The notes beneath the pieces were generated by a model. It was not told the DNA's origin. It was given only the letters and a program-made list of their open reading frames with translations, and did not search any database. From Bursaphelenchus xylophilus (Eukaryota; Nematoda; Chromadorea; Rhabditida; Aphelenchoididae): a DNA stretch of 64,000 nucleotides. This document shows positions 12,501-21,278 of this stretch, one piece after another. Both the position numbers and the translations under genes were made by a program. Each line of letters opens with the position of its first letter. Position 1 is the first letter of the stretch. The stretch is taken from the NCBI GenBank assembly GCA_904066235.2, contig CAJFCV020000006.1, forward strand, positions 2,914,001 through 2,978,000, read 5' to 3'.

Positions 12501-15500
12501 TGCGATTTTCGATCAGACAGAACGCTCATTATTTTCCCGACAGACTGATAATTTCTTTACACATATAACAAATCTAATTTAGGCTATAACTTACACTCCA
12601 CGCAGTTCCTCCCCGGTCTATTCGGATCCTCGGACGCGTCATGGAATCCAGGCTTACACTTGCATTGATACGAATCAAAAACATTTGTGCAAATCGCACT
12701 TTGATGACAATCTGTAACCCCTGAGCAAGCAGATTGCAGTCGGCATGTCCCGTCGCGGAATCTGAACGCATTTTCAACGCAATCACAGCCCAATGTCCCG
12801 TCCATTTGAACGCAGAGTTCATTGGGACGGCACGTGTCATTCCTCCCCAATGTGCATTGAGGTTGCGGAGATAGCGTTGTTGTAGTGAAGGTTGGAGCGG
12901 GCCGGCTGAGGGACGACGGAAGGACACAAGTTCGGCCTGGATAGTGCGTGACGTTGGTGGAGGCGTCGACAAAGCCGGGCTTGCATTTGCAGAGGTAACT
13001 GAAATGTTATGTTTTATAGCAGGAATCTGTGGCCATGCAGAAGTCAGGTAGAAATATTCATCACCAAACGGTTAAATAACTTTTTTTACAGCAATATTTT
13101 GTGATGATTTCAGATAAAACAAAGAAGATTTCAGCCAAAAAACTCGAAAAAATGACCAAATATTCAAAATCATTCCAAAAATTTACTAATTTCTAGCGAT
13201 TTCAGCTCGAAAATATAAGGATGGTGACATACAAATCAAATCGAGTTTCGTGGCCAGAAACCGCCATTTCTTGTCTGTTAGGCCTCTAGACAAGATGCGC
13301 AATTCCTGTCTGAAAACAGGGCAACGACTCTCAATTCCTGTCTGGAAGTTTAGACAAAAAAATTGTCCACAAGTCAGACAAAATATCCAAACTTCGGTCT
13401 GGTTTCGGACAAACTCGCTGTCTGTCCAGACAAGCTCGCTGTCTGTCCAGACAAACTTGCTGTCTGTTCAGACAAAGAGCCTGTCTGACAGAAAAAAAGT
13501 TTGGCCTAGACAAAAAATTTGTCTGGAATTGCTGTTAAAAAGTAGTAAATATTATAGTTTGTTCATTACTACTATAAATGTAATTCCACATACAAACTGT
13601 ACAGATTTATGTTTTACAAGAGAATGCAGATTGGAGAAATCCCGAGTGATGCTTGCAGAAGAATTCGTTCCTTCATCAGCATCTCATTCCTCTTCTTCGG
13701 TTTCTTTTTTGAATTTTAGCTTCCTGAACCAGTTGATGGCCGTGCCGGGGAAGGCGAACACACTGTTGACCAGAGATTGACAAGAGGCTACACCGTTACA
13801 GAACTCCGACGCTTTGAATCTCGCTTGAAGAGGTGAACGCCGACGATTGAACAATTCGAAAACCAGTGGATCCATCGGAATGACCAAAGGCTTCTTTTTC
13901 CTTCTTTCCAAATACTTCGGTTTCTAAACACATGAATAACACAATAAATAACTTACAAGGTAACAAAAAGATCGAAAAAATTTCCCAAAATATGAACTTC
14001 TGCATCCTTCAATCGGAATCCCACGGCTCTAACTGAGAACACTCCCCATCGGGAAAGAAATGGATCGGTTACAGGTCAACCCGGGTCGCAATTTTGCGCA
14101 ATCAGAGCTCGGTCATTCGTTTGAGGTCTAAAACAATATAAAAGAATTCAAATCCTTGCCTGCCAAGGTGAATTCCATCAACCTTTACTTCCACTTTGGG
14201 CAAACACAGCAGAAGAACATTTACATTCCTAATCGAGCCATCCACTTCCACGATGAGCAGATTCCTTTTGAGAAACGGGTCGAAAAGCCAGTATTTGCGC
14301 AGCCAGAGCCATTCGTTTGATGTCTAAAATAACATAATGAAATTTAAGCACTTTCTTACCTAGATGAATTACACCGAAAACGCGTGAAAGCCGTCGGAAC
14401 GAACGGTCAAGACTCCTGAGCAGCCATAATTTGCGTAGTGGTTTGATGCCTAAAACAATAAAAAAAATAGAATCCTTACCTACCAAAGTGAATTCCATCG
14501 ATTCCAGCAAGTCGGACTGCGGGAAAATAATCAACTGAATTCCGTCGACTGACTTTGGCGACCCATTGCCGAAAAACTTGGAAAAAAGAAGAAAAAATAC
14601 GTTGGCGGCCTATTTTTTCGCGTCGAGATCAGAGTCAATGTTGGCATTCCGTCCTTTTCAAGGAGATTTGAGAGAAGTCGATTTTTTGGATTGCGTGATG
14701 CAAGGTACCCTCGTTTGTGTTGTTCGTTTTTTGTCGTGTTGGTGTTCTTCATGTTGCATTAGATGAATTTTTGGTAATTTTAGGTAAAAGAAGTCCGGAT
14801 TCACCGATTTTCTGCCTCGCTAGCCTTTCCCCCGCCCTGGAAGTTGGCCTTTGCCAAGACGGAGACTTTTCAGAAAAAGTCTTCGATGAATTTTAAGATT
14901 TTTTATTGTGGATTTATCGATTAGAAGGTAAATCATACAATTTTTAACAGTTTTGACCTTATTTTAGCTTGTGGACATCAGGAAGAATCCACTCTAGGAC
15001 GTTCAACGCACGAGGAACAGGTTCGGCGCTGTAGTTATGGACCATGACGGACTCAACTTCCCAACAACTGAAGTGAACATGACGAAATCGAGCTGGATTC
15101 AATGTCAACTACCCTCATCACAATCTTCTGATTAAAAGCCGGATACTCGTTATTTTTTCTTTGGTTTTTGGGGGTTTCAATTTTTTTTTTGATTTTTGGG
15201 GTTCAGACATTTTTTTGTCTGTTCCTCAGACAAGAAAACTGAAGTTCTTGTCTGGGAACTGAAATTGCTAAATTATAGACAATTTTTACGTAATTCTTGT
15301 CTGACCTCAGACAAGAATCTTCGATTCCTGTCTGAAGGTCAAAAATTCCAGACAAGAAGTTGGGAATTCTTGTCTAGAGGCCTAACAGACAAGAAATGGC
15401 GGTTTCTGGCCACGAAACCTGATTTGATTTGTATGTCACCATCCTTATATTATAATTTTTGAAAAGTTTGGGAAGGCATTAAAAGGTCAATTCAAAATAT

Positions 15501-17540
15501 ATATATATATTTTTAATCTTAATCGGCTCTAGAAAAAACCAAATTTTAGGAAAATCGGCGGAGTCTCCGCGGAGAAATCCAAAGAAAACGCTTGCCCGTT
15601 CTTTACATAAAAAGCATTTTATTTGACGAGGAAAGTACTTCTATGGGGTATGGAGTTACAGGTCGAGTCATATATCAAAAAAATCACAAAAATTCTCTGA
15701 TTCAGAATATGAAAAAGTTAGCTGCCTAATTTTTGGTTGCAAGGGTAAAAAAATCCTCAGAACTTTTCTCGAAACCCGCACAAATTCCCCTTTTTTATAT
15801 TATTGGAGATACTAAATAAGGTGTAGTATTAATCAAATTTGATATTTTAAGGCTTTTCAAGATGCCAGGGTTCACTTTAGCTCAAAATAAGGCCTTTGAT
15901 TTGGTAAAAACTTTCTCATATTCTGAATCAGAAAAATTTTACGGTTTTTTTGATATATGACTCGACCTGTAACTCCACACCCCATAGAAGTACTTTCCTT
16001 GCGAAAAAGATAACGCATGACGGGGAAAAAAGTTATTCAGAGGTTACACTGCATATATTTCCTATTGCTGTCCAAAAACACTCACCTTTCCTGCGTATCT
16101 TCGCATTCCGCATTCTCCGAGCAGTCGTTCATCCCTTCGCTTTGGCACTCGTCAATCTCCTCCACACACTTTCGTCCAGGCAATTTGCTATAAAGATGGG
16201 AGATATCGGCAAATCCTGGCCGACAATGACATGTGTAGCTGTCGTCGGAGTCCATACAAGTTGCATCCGCATCACAATCCACTCCGTATTTTGCGGGCTC
16301 AGCGCATTCGTTGACTTTGCCAACGCATTTGCGACCCGGCTTATGGGGATCGGGAGAGATGTCGACAAGATTGTCGTAGCAACGGCATTCATAACCGACG
16401 TCCTGAGAAAAAAGTATTGTGCAAAAAGAAATGATGGTTTATAGAGAAATCCCTAATTTTTTACAAATTTATTCACTTACTTTATCAATACATCGTGCAT
16501 TAGGAGCGCAGTCGTGAAGCCTCGCCTGACTACACTCGTTAATGACCAAGCACCGCCCATCCGGCAGTTTGCTGTACCCTTGAGGACAGGAGCATTGATA
16601 ATGGCCATCAATGAACAGGCAGACTTCACTTTTCTGCGAGTCACAACTCAACGGATCATTCACTGAGCAATCGCCGGTATTGGATAGTGGACGGACTAAA
16701 AATCGTATAAATTACAGTGGCGGCTCTTGCCATTCGTTATACAGAAACTTAGCGTTAATTTCTTATACCAAGCCCAATCTACAGTGGCCGACCTGATCCA
16801 GTGACAAAAAAATTACGCTTTTTACACTTGGGAAGTATCAAAAATGTGGCAAAATACCTCCCTCTTCAAAGGAAGAAACTCCGATTTTACAATCGCGCCC
16901 CCTTTTTTGTGAGGAAAAGGGCGCGCTCTTCAAAACGGAGTTTTTTAGTTGGAAAGGGAGGTATTTTGCTACATTTTTTGTGCTTCCCGGATGCAAAATG
17001 GAACCTTTTTTGCCACGGGATCAGGTCTAACATTGTAGAGGAAATGCAGTGGCTTTTTTGCAAATCTTCTCTTACCTTGCAAGCACTTCCTTCCAGGGTG
17101 CTCAATGCTGGGCGATAGATCAATATACCCTTGAGGGCATCGACATTCGGCCCTCCCAGGCGTCTCGCTAACACACTCCGCAGCGGGATCACATGAACGG
17201 AGATCAAAATTGTCACAGGGATCGCGGAATTCTGGAACAAGTCAAAAATTGCAAGCTTCTATGGAAAAAAATATGTAAGAAATTACATGTTGTATACTGT
17301 ATACAGAAATTTCGCATTTTGTTTTTATTTTCTTGATTTTTTTAGCTTTTTACTATCATGTTGTTCTATTCCCTTTTGCTTACTCATTGCGGAACAGTGT
17401 AAACATCAAATAAAAAAGGAAATAAACTTACGCGCATTCGATTGCAGCGAGAAACTAATGAGACAGATGAATGGAACCAGCAGAGAGCCGGGCAGAATGA
17501 GGCGCTGTAAAGAATTCCGAGGCCATCGATGCCTGTTCAT
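527..17540 (-). CDS. mup-4: mup-4-like giant EGF/vWA/SEA transmembrane protein, 18 exons
   Basis: Exons, 5' to 3': 17540-17432, 17231-17076, 16695-16481, 16402-16086, 12998-12595, 11571-11422, 11349-10932, 10891-10658, 10026-9662, 9539-9312, 8836-8384, 7849-7467, 6626-6254, 6175-5888, 5274-4875, 4121-3396, 1095-810, 736-527. All junctions keep frame and total 5715 nt (1904 aa). Order: signal peptide (residues 1-36); EGF-like modules, many starting NEC or DEC as in calcium-binding EGFs; vWA domain at about 510-690 with a DGSGS metal-site motif and ITDG strand; two exons of Cys-rich PITxxC modules; more EGFs; a SEA domain at about 1415-1550; three last EGFs; a membrane helix at about 1723-1748 ending CWKK; and a 155-residue cytoplasmic tail. 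This is the architecture of C. elegans MUP-4, the apical epidermal receptor of fibrous organelles that anchors cuticle to intermediate filaments for muscle attachment. MUA-3 is a longer paralogue. Start: the ATG follows directly after a TTTTTTTTAG acceptor, suggesting trans-splicing. Confidence 0.85.
1112..3352. mobile_element. terminal-inverted-repeat element carrying a helicase gene, in mup-4 intron 16
   Basis: An inverted repeat of about 105-115 bp, moderately diverged, lies at 1112-1218 and 3234-3352. Both inner ends read ATGTCATTTTCGAAATCAGC and both outer parts include CCCCAATCGTC. The element fills almost all of the 2.3-kb intron: its ends fall about 15 and 45 bp from the splice sites. 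Between the repeats lies a plus-strand helicase pseudogene. A small internal hairpin occupies about 1267-1378. No clear target-site duplication could be read, and the superfamily is not recognised. Confidence 0.6.
1404..3016 (+). pseudogene. UPF1/NFX1-type superfamily-1 helicase, truncated and broken
   Basis: Helicase motifs occur in order. A Walker A GTPGVGKIT is at about 1755-1785, followed by an in-frame TAG at 1810-1812. The CYSTRNNAALEIAKR segment corresponds to motif Ia, then Walker B IMVDETT and motif III LFGDPFQ. After frame changes near 2345-2445 come IAIITPYR, LEFEVVILDLTRT (motif V) and VGITRPRRALIVLGG (motif VI). Short GT...AG introns survive at 2041-2081, 2572-2607 and 2960-2994. 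The N-terminal part expected in this family is missing. The first junction (1719 to 1757) is out of frame, so at least three lesions are present. The gene lies antisense inside the mup-4 intron and within the inverted repeats, which suggests it was carried in with the element. Related nematode helicases act in RNA surveillance and small-RNA pathways. This copy is unlikely to make a full protein. Confidence 0.75.
4171..4402. mobile_element. family B MITE (CTCTGTACAACAAA ends) with a nested insertion
   Basis: The left end reads CTCTGTACAACAAATC and the right end ATAGAGAGGTTTTGTTGCAC, imperfect inverted repeats shared with 4705-4855. The element is interrupted at 4235-4327 by a second palindromic element. 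The TIR style resembles pogo/Tc1-type non-autonomous elements, which is inference. Lies in mup-4 intron 15. Confidence 0.5.
4235..4327. mobile_element. 93-bp mariner-like MITE nested inside family B
   Basis: Perfect-style inverted ends TAGGTCGTCCAGAAAGTTC and GAACTTTCTGGACCACCTAA flank a short centre. Removing it restores the GGCTTTGTTGTA motif seen in the other family B copy, consistent with a TA target. It has no coding capacity. Confidence 0.65.
4411..4672. mobile_element. family A MITE copy 1 (mup-4 intron 15)
   Basis: A palindrome of about 250 bp. It opens ACAGTGACGGCCCTGATCCA and closes with the complementary TGGATCAGGTCCGCC; the inner arms CAAAATACCTCCCTCTCCAA pair with their complement. 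A GC-rich GGCGCGCC centre is typical of the family. Confidence 0.75.
4705..4855. mobile_element. family B MITE copy 2 (mup-4 intron 15)
   Basis: CTCTGTATAACGAACGGC at the left is matched by an inverted GTTATAGAGAGG at the right. About 150 bp and non-coding. It represents the uninterrupted form of the copy at 4171-4402. Confidence 0.5.
5644..5800. mobile_element. family C MITE copy 1 (mup-4 intron 14)
   Basis: About 155 bp, with ends TCTGTCGGGAAAACAATGAGC and the complement ATTATTTTCCCGACAGACTGAT. Internal blocks GAATTGTGTCGCGG and GGCGCAGCGACA are diagnostic of this family. Confidence 0.75.
6661..6910. mobile_element. family A MITE copy 2 (mup-4 intron 12)
   Basis: A near-perfect 250-bp palindrome with ends ACAGTGAGGGACCTGATCCA and its complement ending CCCTCACTGTA. 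It starts 35 bp upstream of exon 13's acceptor on the transcribed strand. Confidence 0.8.
6963..7110. mobile_element. family C MITE copy 2 (mup-4 intron 12)
   Basis: TCAGTCTGTCGGGGAAATAA at the left, TAATTTTCCCGACAGACTTA at the right, in the orientation opposite to copy 1 as judged by the internal blocks. Confidence 0.7.
7157..7347. mobile_element. family F GGCTCC-rich palindromic element copy 1 (mup-4 intron 12)
   Basis: Inverted ends AGATTGCCACGG and CCGTGGCAATCTCT enclose many degenerate copies of GGCTCCGGAGC. Three copies occur in the window and all carry the same ends. Confidence 0.65.
7925..8074. mobile_element. family C MITE copy 3 (mup-4 intron 11)
   Basis: GCCGTCGGGAAAATAATGAGC to CATAATTTTCCCAACATACT, more diverged than copies 1 and 2. 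About 150 bp. Confidence 0.65.
8116..8363. mobile_element. family A MITE copy 3 (mup-4 intron 11)
   Basis: ACAGTGGCGAACCTAATCCA to the complement TGGATCAGGTCGCTCACTGTA, a 248-bp palindrome ending 20 bp from the donor of exon 11. Confidence 0.75.
8875..9247. mobile_element. inverted-repeat element of about 370 bp (mup-4 intron 10)
   Basis: The left end TTCCTTATTCTGGCCACAAC is a perfect inverted match to GTTGTGGCCAGAATAAGGAA at the right end. The interior shows no coding sense. It is the only copy of this family seen here. Confidence 0.6.
10063..10310. mobile_element. family A MITE copy 4 (mup-4 intron 8)
   Basis: ACAGTGGGGAACCTGATCCA to the complement ending GGCCCCACTGTA. One inner arm is shortened compared with other copies. 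Confidence 0.75.
10520..10653. mobile_element. family C MITE copy 4, left end lost, abutting a mup-4 splice donor
   Basis: Diagnostic inner blocks (GAATTGTGTAGCAGC, CAGCGACGCGATC) and the right end TATTTTCCGGACAGACTGAT are present; the left terminal sequence is missing or mutated. The right end stops four bases before exon 8 (which ends at 10658), so the donor reads GTAAGATCAGTCTGTCC on the coding strand. Confidence 0.65.
11611..11765. mobile_element. family C MITE copy 5 (mup-4 intron 5)
   Basis: A full-length 155-bp palindrome, ATCAGTCTGTCGGGAAAATA to TATTTTCCCGACAGACTGAT. The flanking AT/ATA context would fit a TA target. Confidence 0.8.
12213..12551. repeat. composite of family C right halves and dispersed repeat E (mup-4 intron 5)
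   Basis: A family C right end (GTGCTCATTATTTTCCCG) stops near 12270. A 210-bp segment at 12280-12487 follows that is found again, inverted, at 30206-30417. Another family C right half (GCTCATTATTTTCCCGACAG) then ends at 12551. In both places segment E lies next to a family C copy, so E may be an internal part of a longer family member. Confidence 0.6.
13213..15450. mobile_element. 2.2-kb element with 83-bp terminal inverted repeats (mup-4 intron 4)
   Basis: Termini 13213-13295 and 15368-15450 are inverted copies with only a few mismatches (ATATAAGGATGGTGACATAC ... GGCCTCTAGACAAG). Immediately inside both are arrays built on GTCTG/CAGAC: at 13410-13478 three copies of a unit of about 22 bp containing CTCGCTGTCTGTCCAGACAA, and dispersed TTGTCTG words on the right side. 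The interior holds a decayed intron-containing gene on the minus strand. No transposase was recognised, so the element is probably non-autonomous. Confidence 0.65.
13684..14560 (-). pseudogene. decayed array of exons of about 50 codons inside the 13.2-15.4 kb element, product unknown
   Basis: At least three similar exon-intron units can be read on the minus strand. Acceptors TTTTAG followed by variants of ATCAAACGAATGGC lie near 14139, 14325 and 14450, and donors follow IHLG-like codons. One well-preserved unit reads NEWLWLRKYWLFDPFLKRN... ending VDGIHLG, and a downstream unit shows DPFLSRWGVFSVRAVGFRL, so a FDPFL-R motif recurs. The last exon, 13684-13924, encodes KPLVIPMDPLVFELFN and ends ETEEEE before a TAG. 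Stops and frame shifts interrupt the other units. I do not recognise the family; the rhythm recalls nematode F-box-associated repeats, which is only a guess. Confidence 0.4.
15495..15515. repeat. short TA microsatellite
   Basis: About nine TA dinucleotides in a row just outside the right end of the 13.2-15.4 kb element. Confidence 0.6.
15628..16005. mobile_element. palindromic MITE of about 380 bp (mup-4 intron 4)
   Basis: The arms at 15628-15725 and 15900-16000 are inverted copies (GTACTTCTATGGGGTATGGA, CAGGTCGAGTCATATATCAA and their complements). The loop of about 170 bp is AT-rich and non-coding. Distinct from families A-F. Confidence 0.65.
16781..17037. mobile_element. family A MITE copy 5 (mup-4 intron 2)
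   Basis: ACAGTGGCCGACCTGATCCA to a complementary right end GGATCAGGTCTAACATTGTA. It ends 39 bp from exon 2. A fragment related to family B lies directly to its left (about 16722-16780). Confidence 0.7.
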
Positions 17541-17550
17541 CTAAAAAAAA
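17541..17550 (-). promoter_or_regulatory. probable spliced-leader acceptor of the mup-4-like gene
   Basis: On the minus strand a run of eight T followed by AG ends exactly at the base before the start ATG. No upstream donor is evident nearby, so an SL trans-splice site is the simplest reading. A cis-spliced 5' UTR intron is the alternative. Confidence 0.55.
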
Positions 17551-19138
17551 CACAATAACAACAAAAATACAAAATGCACGGCCGAAAAATACGAATTACG
17601 GTGAGAAATTGTAAAAATACGGCAAGAAAAGGGATAAATTTTGAATTCATGATGTTTTTTTGAAGACAGCGTGTCAGATTGTCTTCAAATTTAGGCTATG
17701 TAGTCTGAATAGGATGAGTAAAAATTGATGAAAATTTAAGATTCTGCTTTGCAGTATACGCCAAGATATTCAACGATAATTGTAGACGAGAGATCATGAA
17801 AGATATGGAGAGACAGTCAGAAAAAAAACATCGCTTTTAGCTATATCTTTACGAAAATTGGATAAAAAATTTTATTTTTGAGACAATTCTTTACAATATA
17901 TGCGAAGCAACGTGAGATTTTTAAAATTTACCGCGGTAAAATTCCAGTTTGTATATAAATATTTAGACCTAGAAATCATAATTTTTCCTTTTGCAAAGCG
18001 TAAATTAAAAATCTTCCATGCGTCATACAACAAGTCAAACTGTAATCAACACCTCTTTTCAACACCTATGATTCGTTATAGAGAGCCATGCTTCCAAGGC
18101 AAAACGAAATTTCAACTCCTTTCACTTTCATCATCAAATCAACTCTCCCTTCTTCCTCATCCCCACAGCTCCCTCAAATATCTCCCTAATTCATGTCTCC
18201 TACTAAAACTTTTTCCCCAACCGATCTAAATCATTTTTACGATTTAATTCCCCCTCCATCCTCCCAAAAAAGTGGAGAATATTGTCCATTAAAGTTGGGG
18301 GACCACTGCAAAAAATGACCAAAAAATTTTCTTCTTTTTTGCTAGGTAAGAATAAGAGAAATGGTCCACCCATTTTTGTAAGAAATTTAATCAAACTCCC
18401 CTCTACTTTTCAGTCGAAAAAAATCTTTTTTGGATCTTTTGCGACCTCCAAAGGACGGCTGAAACCGGTCGATGACATAAAAGAACGACATTTCCCTCGG
18501 AGGTTACGAGAATTATCAAAATATAAACAGATGTGCGCGAATAAATGATTGCGCAAGAGGTGTTCCGGGAGTTATGAGACGAGGGATTACAAGGATGTTA
18601 TGAGTTTTATACGATGTTGGAGGGGTTATTGACTTATTATGAAGCGATTAGAGAAATTGAGGAGGGAAAATCAAGCGGAACAAATGGAAAAAAACATATT
18701 GTAGAGCTCAAAATAGCCATAATAATTCCGAAAAGTTTTTTTTAATTGCAGAAAAAATTACAGATTACAAAGATAGCAAGTAAATGAAACCACTCAAAGT
18801 GCGACGCCCAGATTTTGATAAAACTTTGCCTACTAGTCGGGACTAGACCGAATATCAATTTTGTTTTAGCCCGCGCTTCACAGCACCCGACACATTCAAA
18901 GATATTTGTCGACTAGAGACTACGCGAAATGTGGAGGGCCAGCAAGAAGAAAAAAGCGTTTTGGCCATCTCCCTGCCAATTTCATTGCGGAAAATCTTGT
19001 CGCACAGTGCACGTCGTAAAAATCACCTGACCGACTTTGGGAACGGGCGAGTAAACCTGCAAAAAAAGTGTAAAATTTTGACCAATTCTCCAAGTAAAAA
19101 TCTTATAACTTTGTTTCTGCAAAACGCTAGCTCGATAT

Positions 19139-19293
19139 AAGTCTGCCGGGAAAATAGTAGGCACTTTGTCGCATCGAAAATCGCATCGCCGCCGAGGAAA
19201 TGAATTGTGTCGCGGTGAAATAAAATTGCCTTTTGCTTCAGCAACGCGATTTGCACTGCGACATTGCGCTTATTATTTTCCCGAAAGACTGAT
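19139..19293. mobile_element. family C MITE copy 6
   Basis: GTCTGCCGGGAAAATAGTAG to TTATTTTCCCGAAAGACTGA, about 155 bp with the family inner blocks AAAATCGCATCGCCGCCGAG and GAATTGTGTCGCGG. Confidence 0.7.
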
Positions 19294-20179
19294 AAATTCC
19301 ACGAAATTTTAGCTCGCTCTTTGCAGTGGCAGCAAAGATGCCAAACGTATTAACAAGTGCCCAGTTTTTACCAAAATTTGTACCGTACCTCAACCACCTC
19401 CCAACCAAAAAAGAGATGCCTGTATTTTACAAAAGAAAACGGCCTTCAAGACCCTGAAAAACAAACCGTTGTTAGCCTTTGAAACTCCCTTGTAACTCCC
19501 TTCTGAAGCAACCTTGTATTCGTTATTTTATGTATTTCCGCATAAATTACTTTTTACTTTATACGACTCTCCCCTCATTCGATGAGTCGCGGAAAGCGAA
19601 AGGTTTCCATATTGCGTAAGCCGGGGGGATTTATCACGATTACAGCGACAAAATCCGTTGATCAAATGAGATATAACGCAATTACGTGTGTTTCATTGGG
19701 TCGAAAAAAGAGGGAAAGTAATGAAAATTGAACTGGTTTGAGAGTGAAAACTTTAGGGGGGATTAATTAGGGAGGTAAAAGGTTGGGGTGACGTCATTGG
19801 TCAAGAAGATGTAGTGACATTTTTTCATGGAGAATGACAGTGGAACCTCTGTACAACAAAATCTGTTTATAACAAACAATCGGAATGGTTTTGTGTTTCA
19901 ATTTTAGGAAAAACTGAAGCTCTTTAAAACAAAACCTTTTCATAACGAATAAAATATTTTTAGGGCCTTAGCGGTTCGTTGTATTTACAAAGGCTCCATT
20001 TTCACTCCTGATGTAAAATTTTACGCTTGGCATGATTGAAATTTGCAGTTGCGCAGAGAGTCTGTCATATAGATGATAAACTAGACTGGTGACCATTTCT
20101 TCTAGAGCGAAAACTGCTTTATTTGCAGCATTAAGGTCTGATGAAACAGGGCAAAAATTCAGACCTGGTAAGGAGAACA

Positions 20180-20332
20180 TCAGTCTGTCGGGAAAATAGT
20201 GAGGACTCTGTCGCATCGAAGATACCATCGCTGAGAAAAGTGAATTGTGTCGCGGCAAAATCAAATTTCTTTTCAATTCAGCGACACAATTGGCGCAGCG
20301 ACATTGGGCTCACTATTTTCCCGACTGACTGG
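20180..20332. mobile_element. family C MITE copy 7
   Basis: TCAGTCTGTCGGGAAAATAG to ACTATTTTCCCGACTGACTG. Both ends share the unusual variant CACTATTTTC/GAAAATAGTG, a compensated change that keeps the hairpin. Confidence 0.75.
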
Positions 20333-21278
20333 CAAAAGACTTTGGGCTTGCCCTTTACAGAACCCATTGAGATTTTAGGTAAAACTAAAGCCTATTTTCA
20401 AAAGAATGCCCACATTACATGAAACATTCCAAACCTGGTTGAAACGGGAAAGCTGGACTAATTACCAGACTAATTGGTTAAATAGTTTTACCAAAAACAC
20501 CTAACGACATCGAAGCGTTTATGAGGTGGCTCATAAACACATTCTGGAGGGAATTGCTTGCAATCTGGTTTCAAACACCTTTCAAGGATTGCGTAGCGGC
20601 GCCGAGGGTATGATGTCATCAAGGAGATTAAGGAAAAATGATTTTTGGAATTGACTTTTTTAGATTTCTGAATTGAAGGGAATACAAGGAAAGCGCTTCA
20701 TACCCAAATTAAAGAAATTGCGCATGTTAGGCCCGCGTCCAGACTTATACCGAAAAAGATTGCAGGAAGTGCCTATTACCAGGTCTAGCAAAGCCATTGA
20801 ATGGTCGGCGGACGCTGGGTGAAGGTTCGGCTGAAACTTAGCGAAGACTTGCGGCATGTGCACAGTTTCAAATTTTAGCTTTTATTGACGTTAGTTTTCT
20901 TTACCCTGATTGTTGCAAAATAGAAATTAATGTCGCTTAAAAATACATATTTCAAAAAAGAAGTCTCCGCGCCCTCTCCAGCGGAAGTTACAGCCTCCGA
21001 CTTTCCTTCACGTTTTTTTGTAAGACCCTGTATTTCTACTAACTAAGCTTTCTCCAAGTCTCCCCCATGTATACGACGACGAACCGACCTTCTGTGTATA
21101 AAATTACGATGCCTCCGTAAACTGCAGCATTTGAAAGAGGGTTTTATTCGCTTACAATTCAAAGTTTTAAAAATCCTATTTTTATTTACAATAGTATGCG
21201 CATATAAAAACTGAAGAAGGCTTTATTTGCCAAAAAAAATCTAAATAATAAATATATAGAAAACAATTTATTTTGCAC

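Larger units (their letters stand above)
17551..21278. other. 3.7-kb region without a convincing gene; probable mup-4 upstream region
   Basis: AT-rich DNA containing degenerate family D repeats (about 17690-17890 and 18775-19120), family C copies at 19139-19293 and 20180-20332 and a family B copy at about 19839-20000. No open frame here has both splice support and recognisable protein character. Any mup-4 promoter should lie in the part nearest 17550, but no specific site could be identified. Confidence 0.5.

Noticed and set aside
13395..13480. CRISPR-like regular repeats
   Set aside because: Only three imperfect units of about 22 bp without unique spacers, at the end of a eukaryotic transposon.
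13250..13780. 176-codon plus-strand frame with repeated LSVQT words
   Set aside because: It translates the CAGACAAG repeat array of the transposable element end; the repeats are DNA-level.
19968..20863. Possible retrotransposon fragments
   Set aside because: Short frames showed no reverse-transcriptase or integrase motif on either strand.
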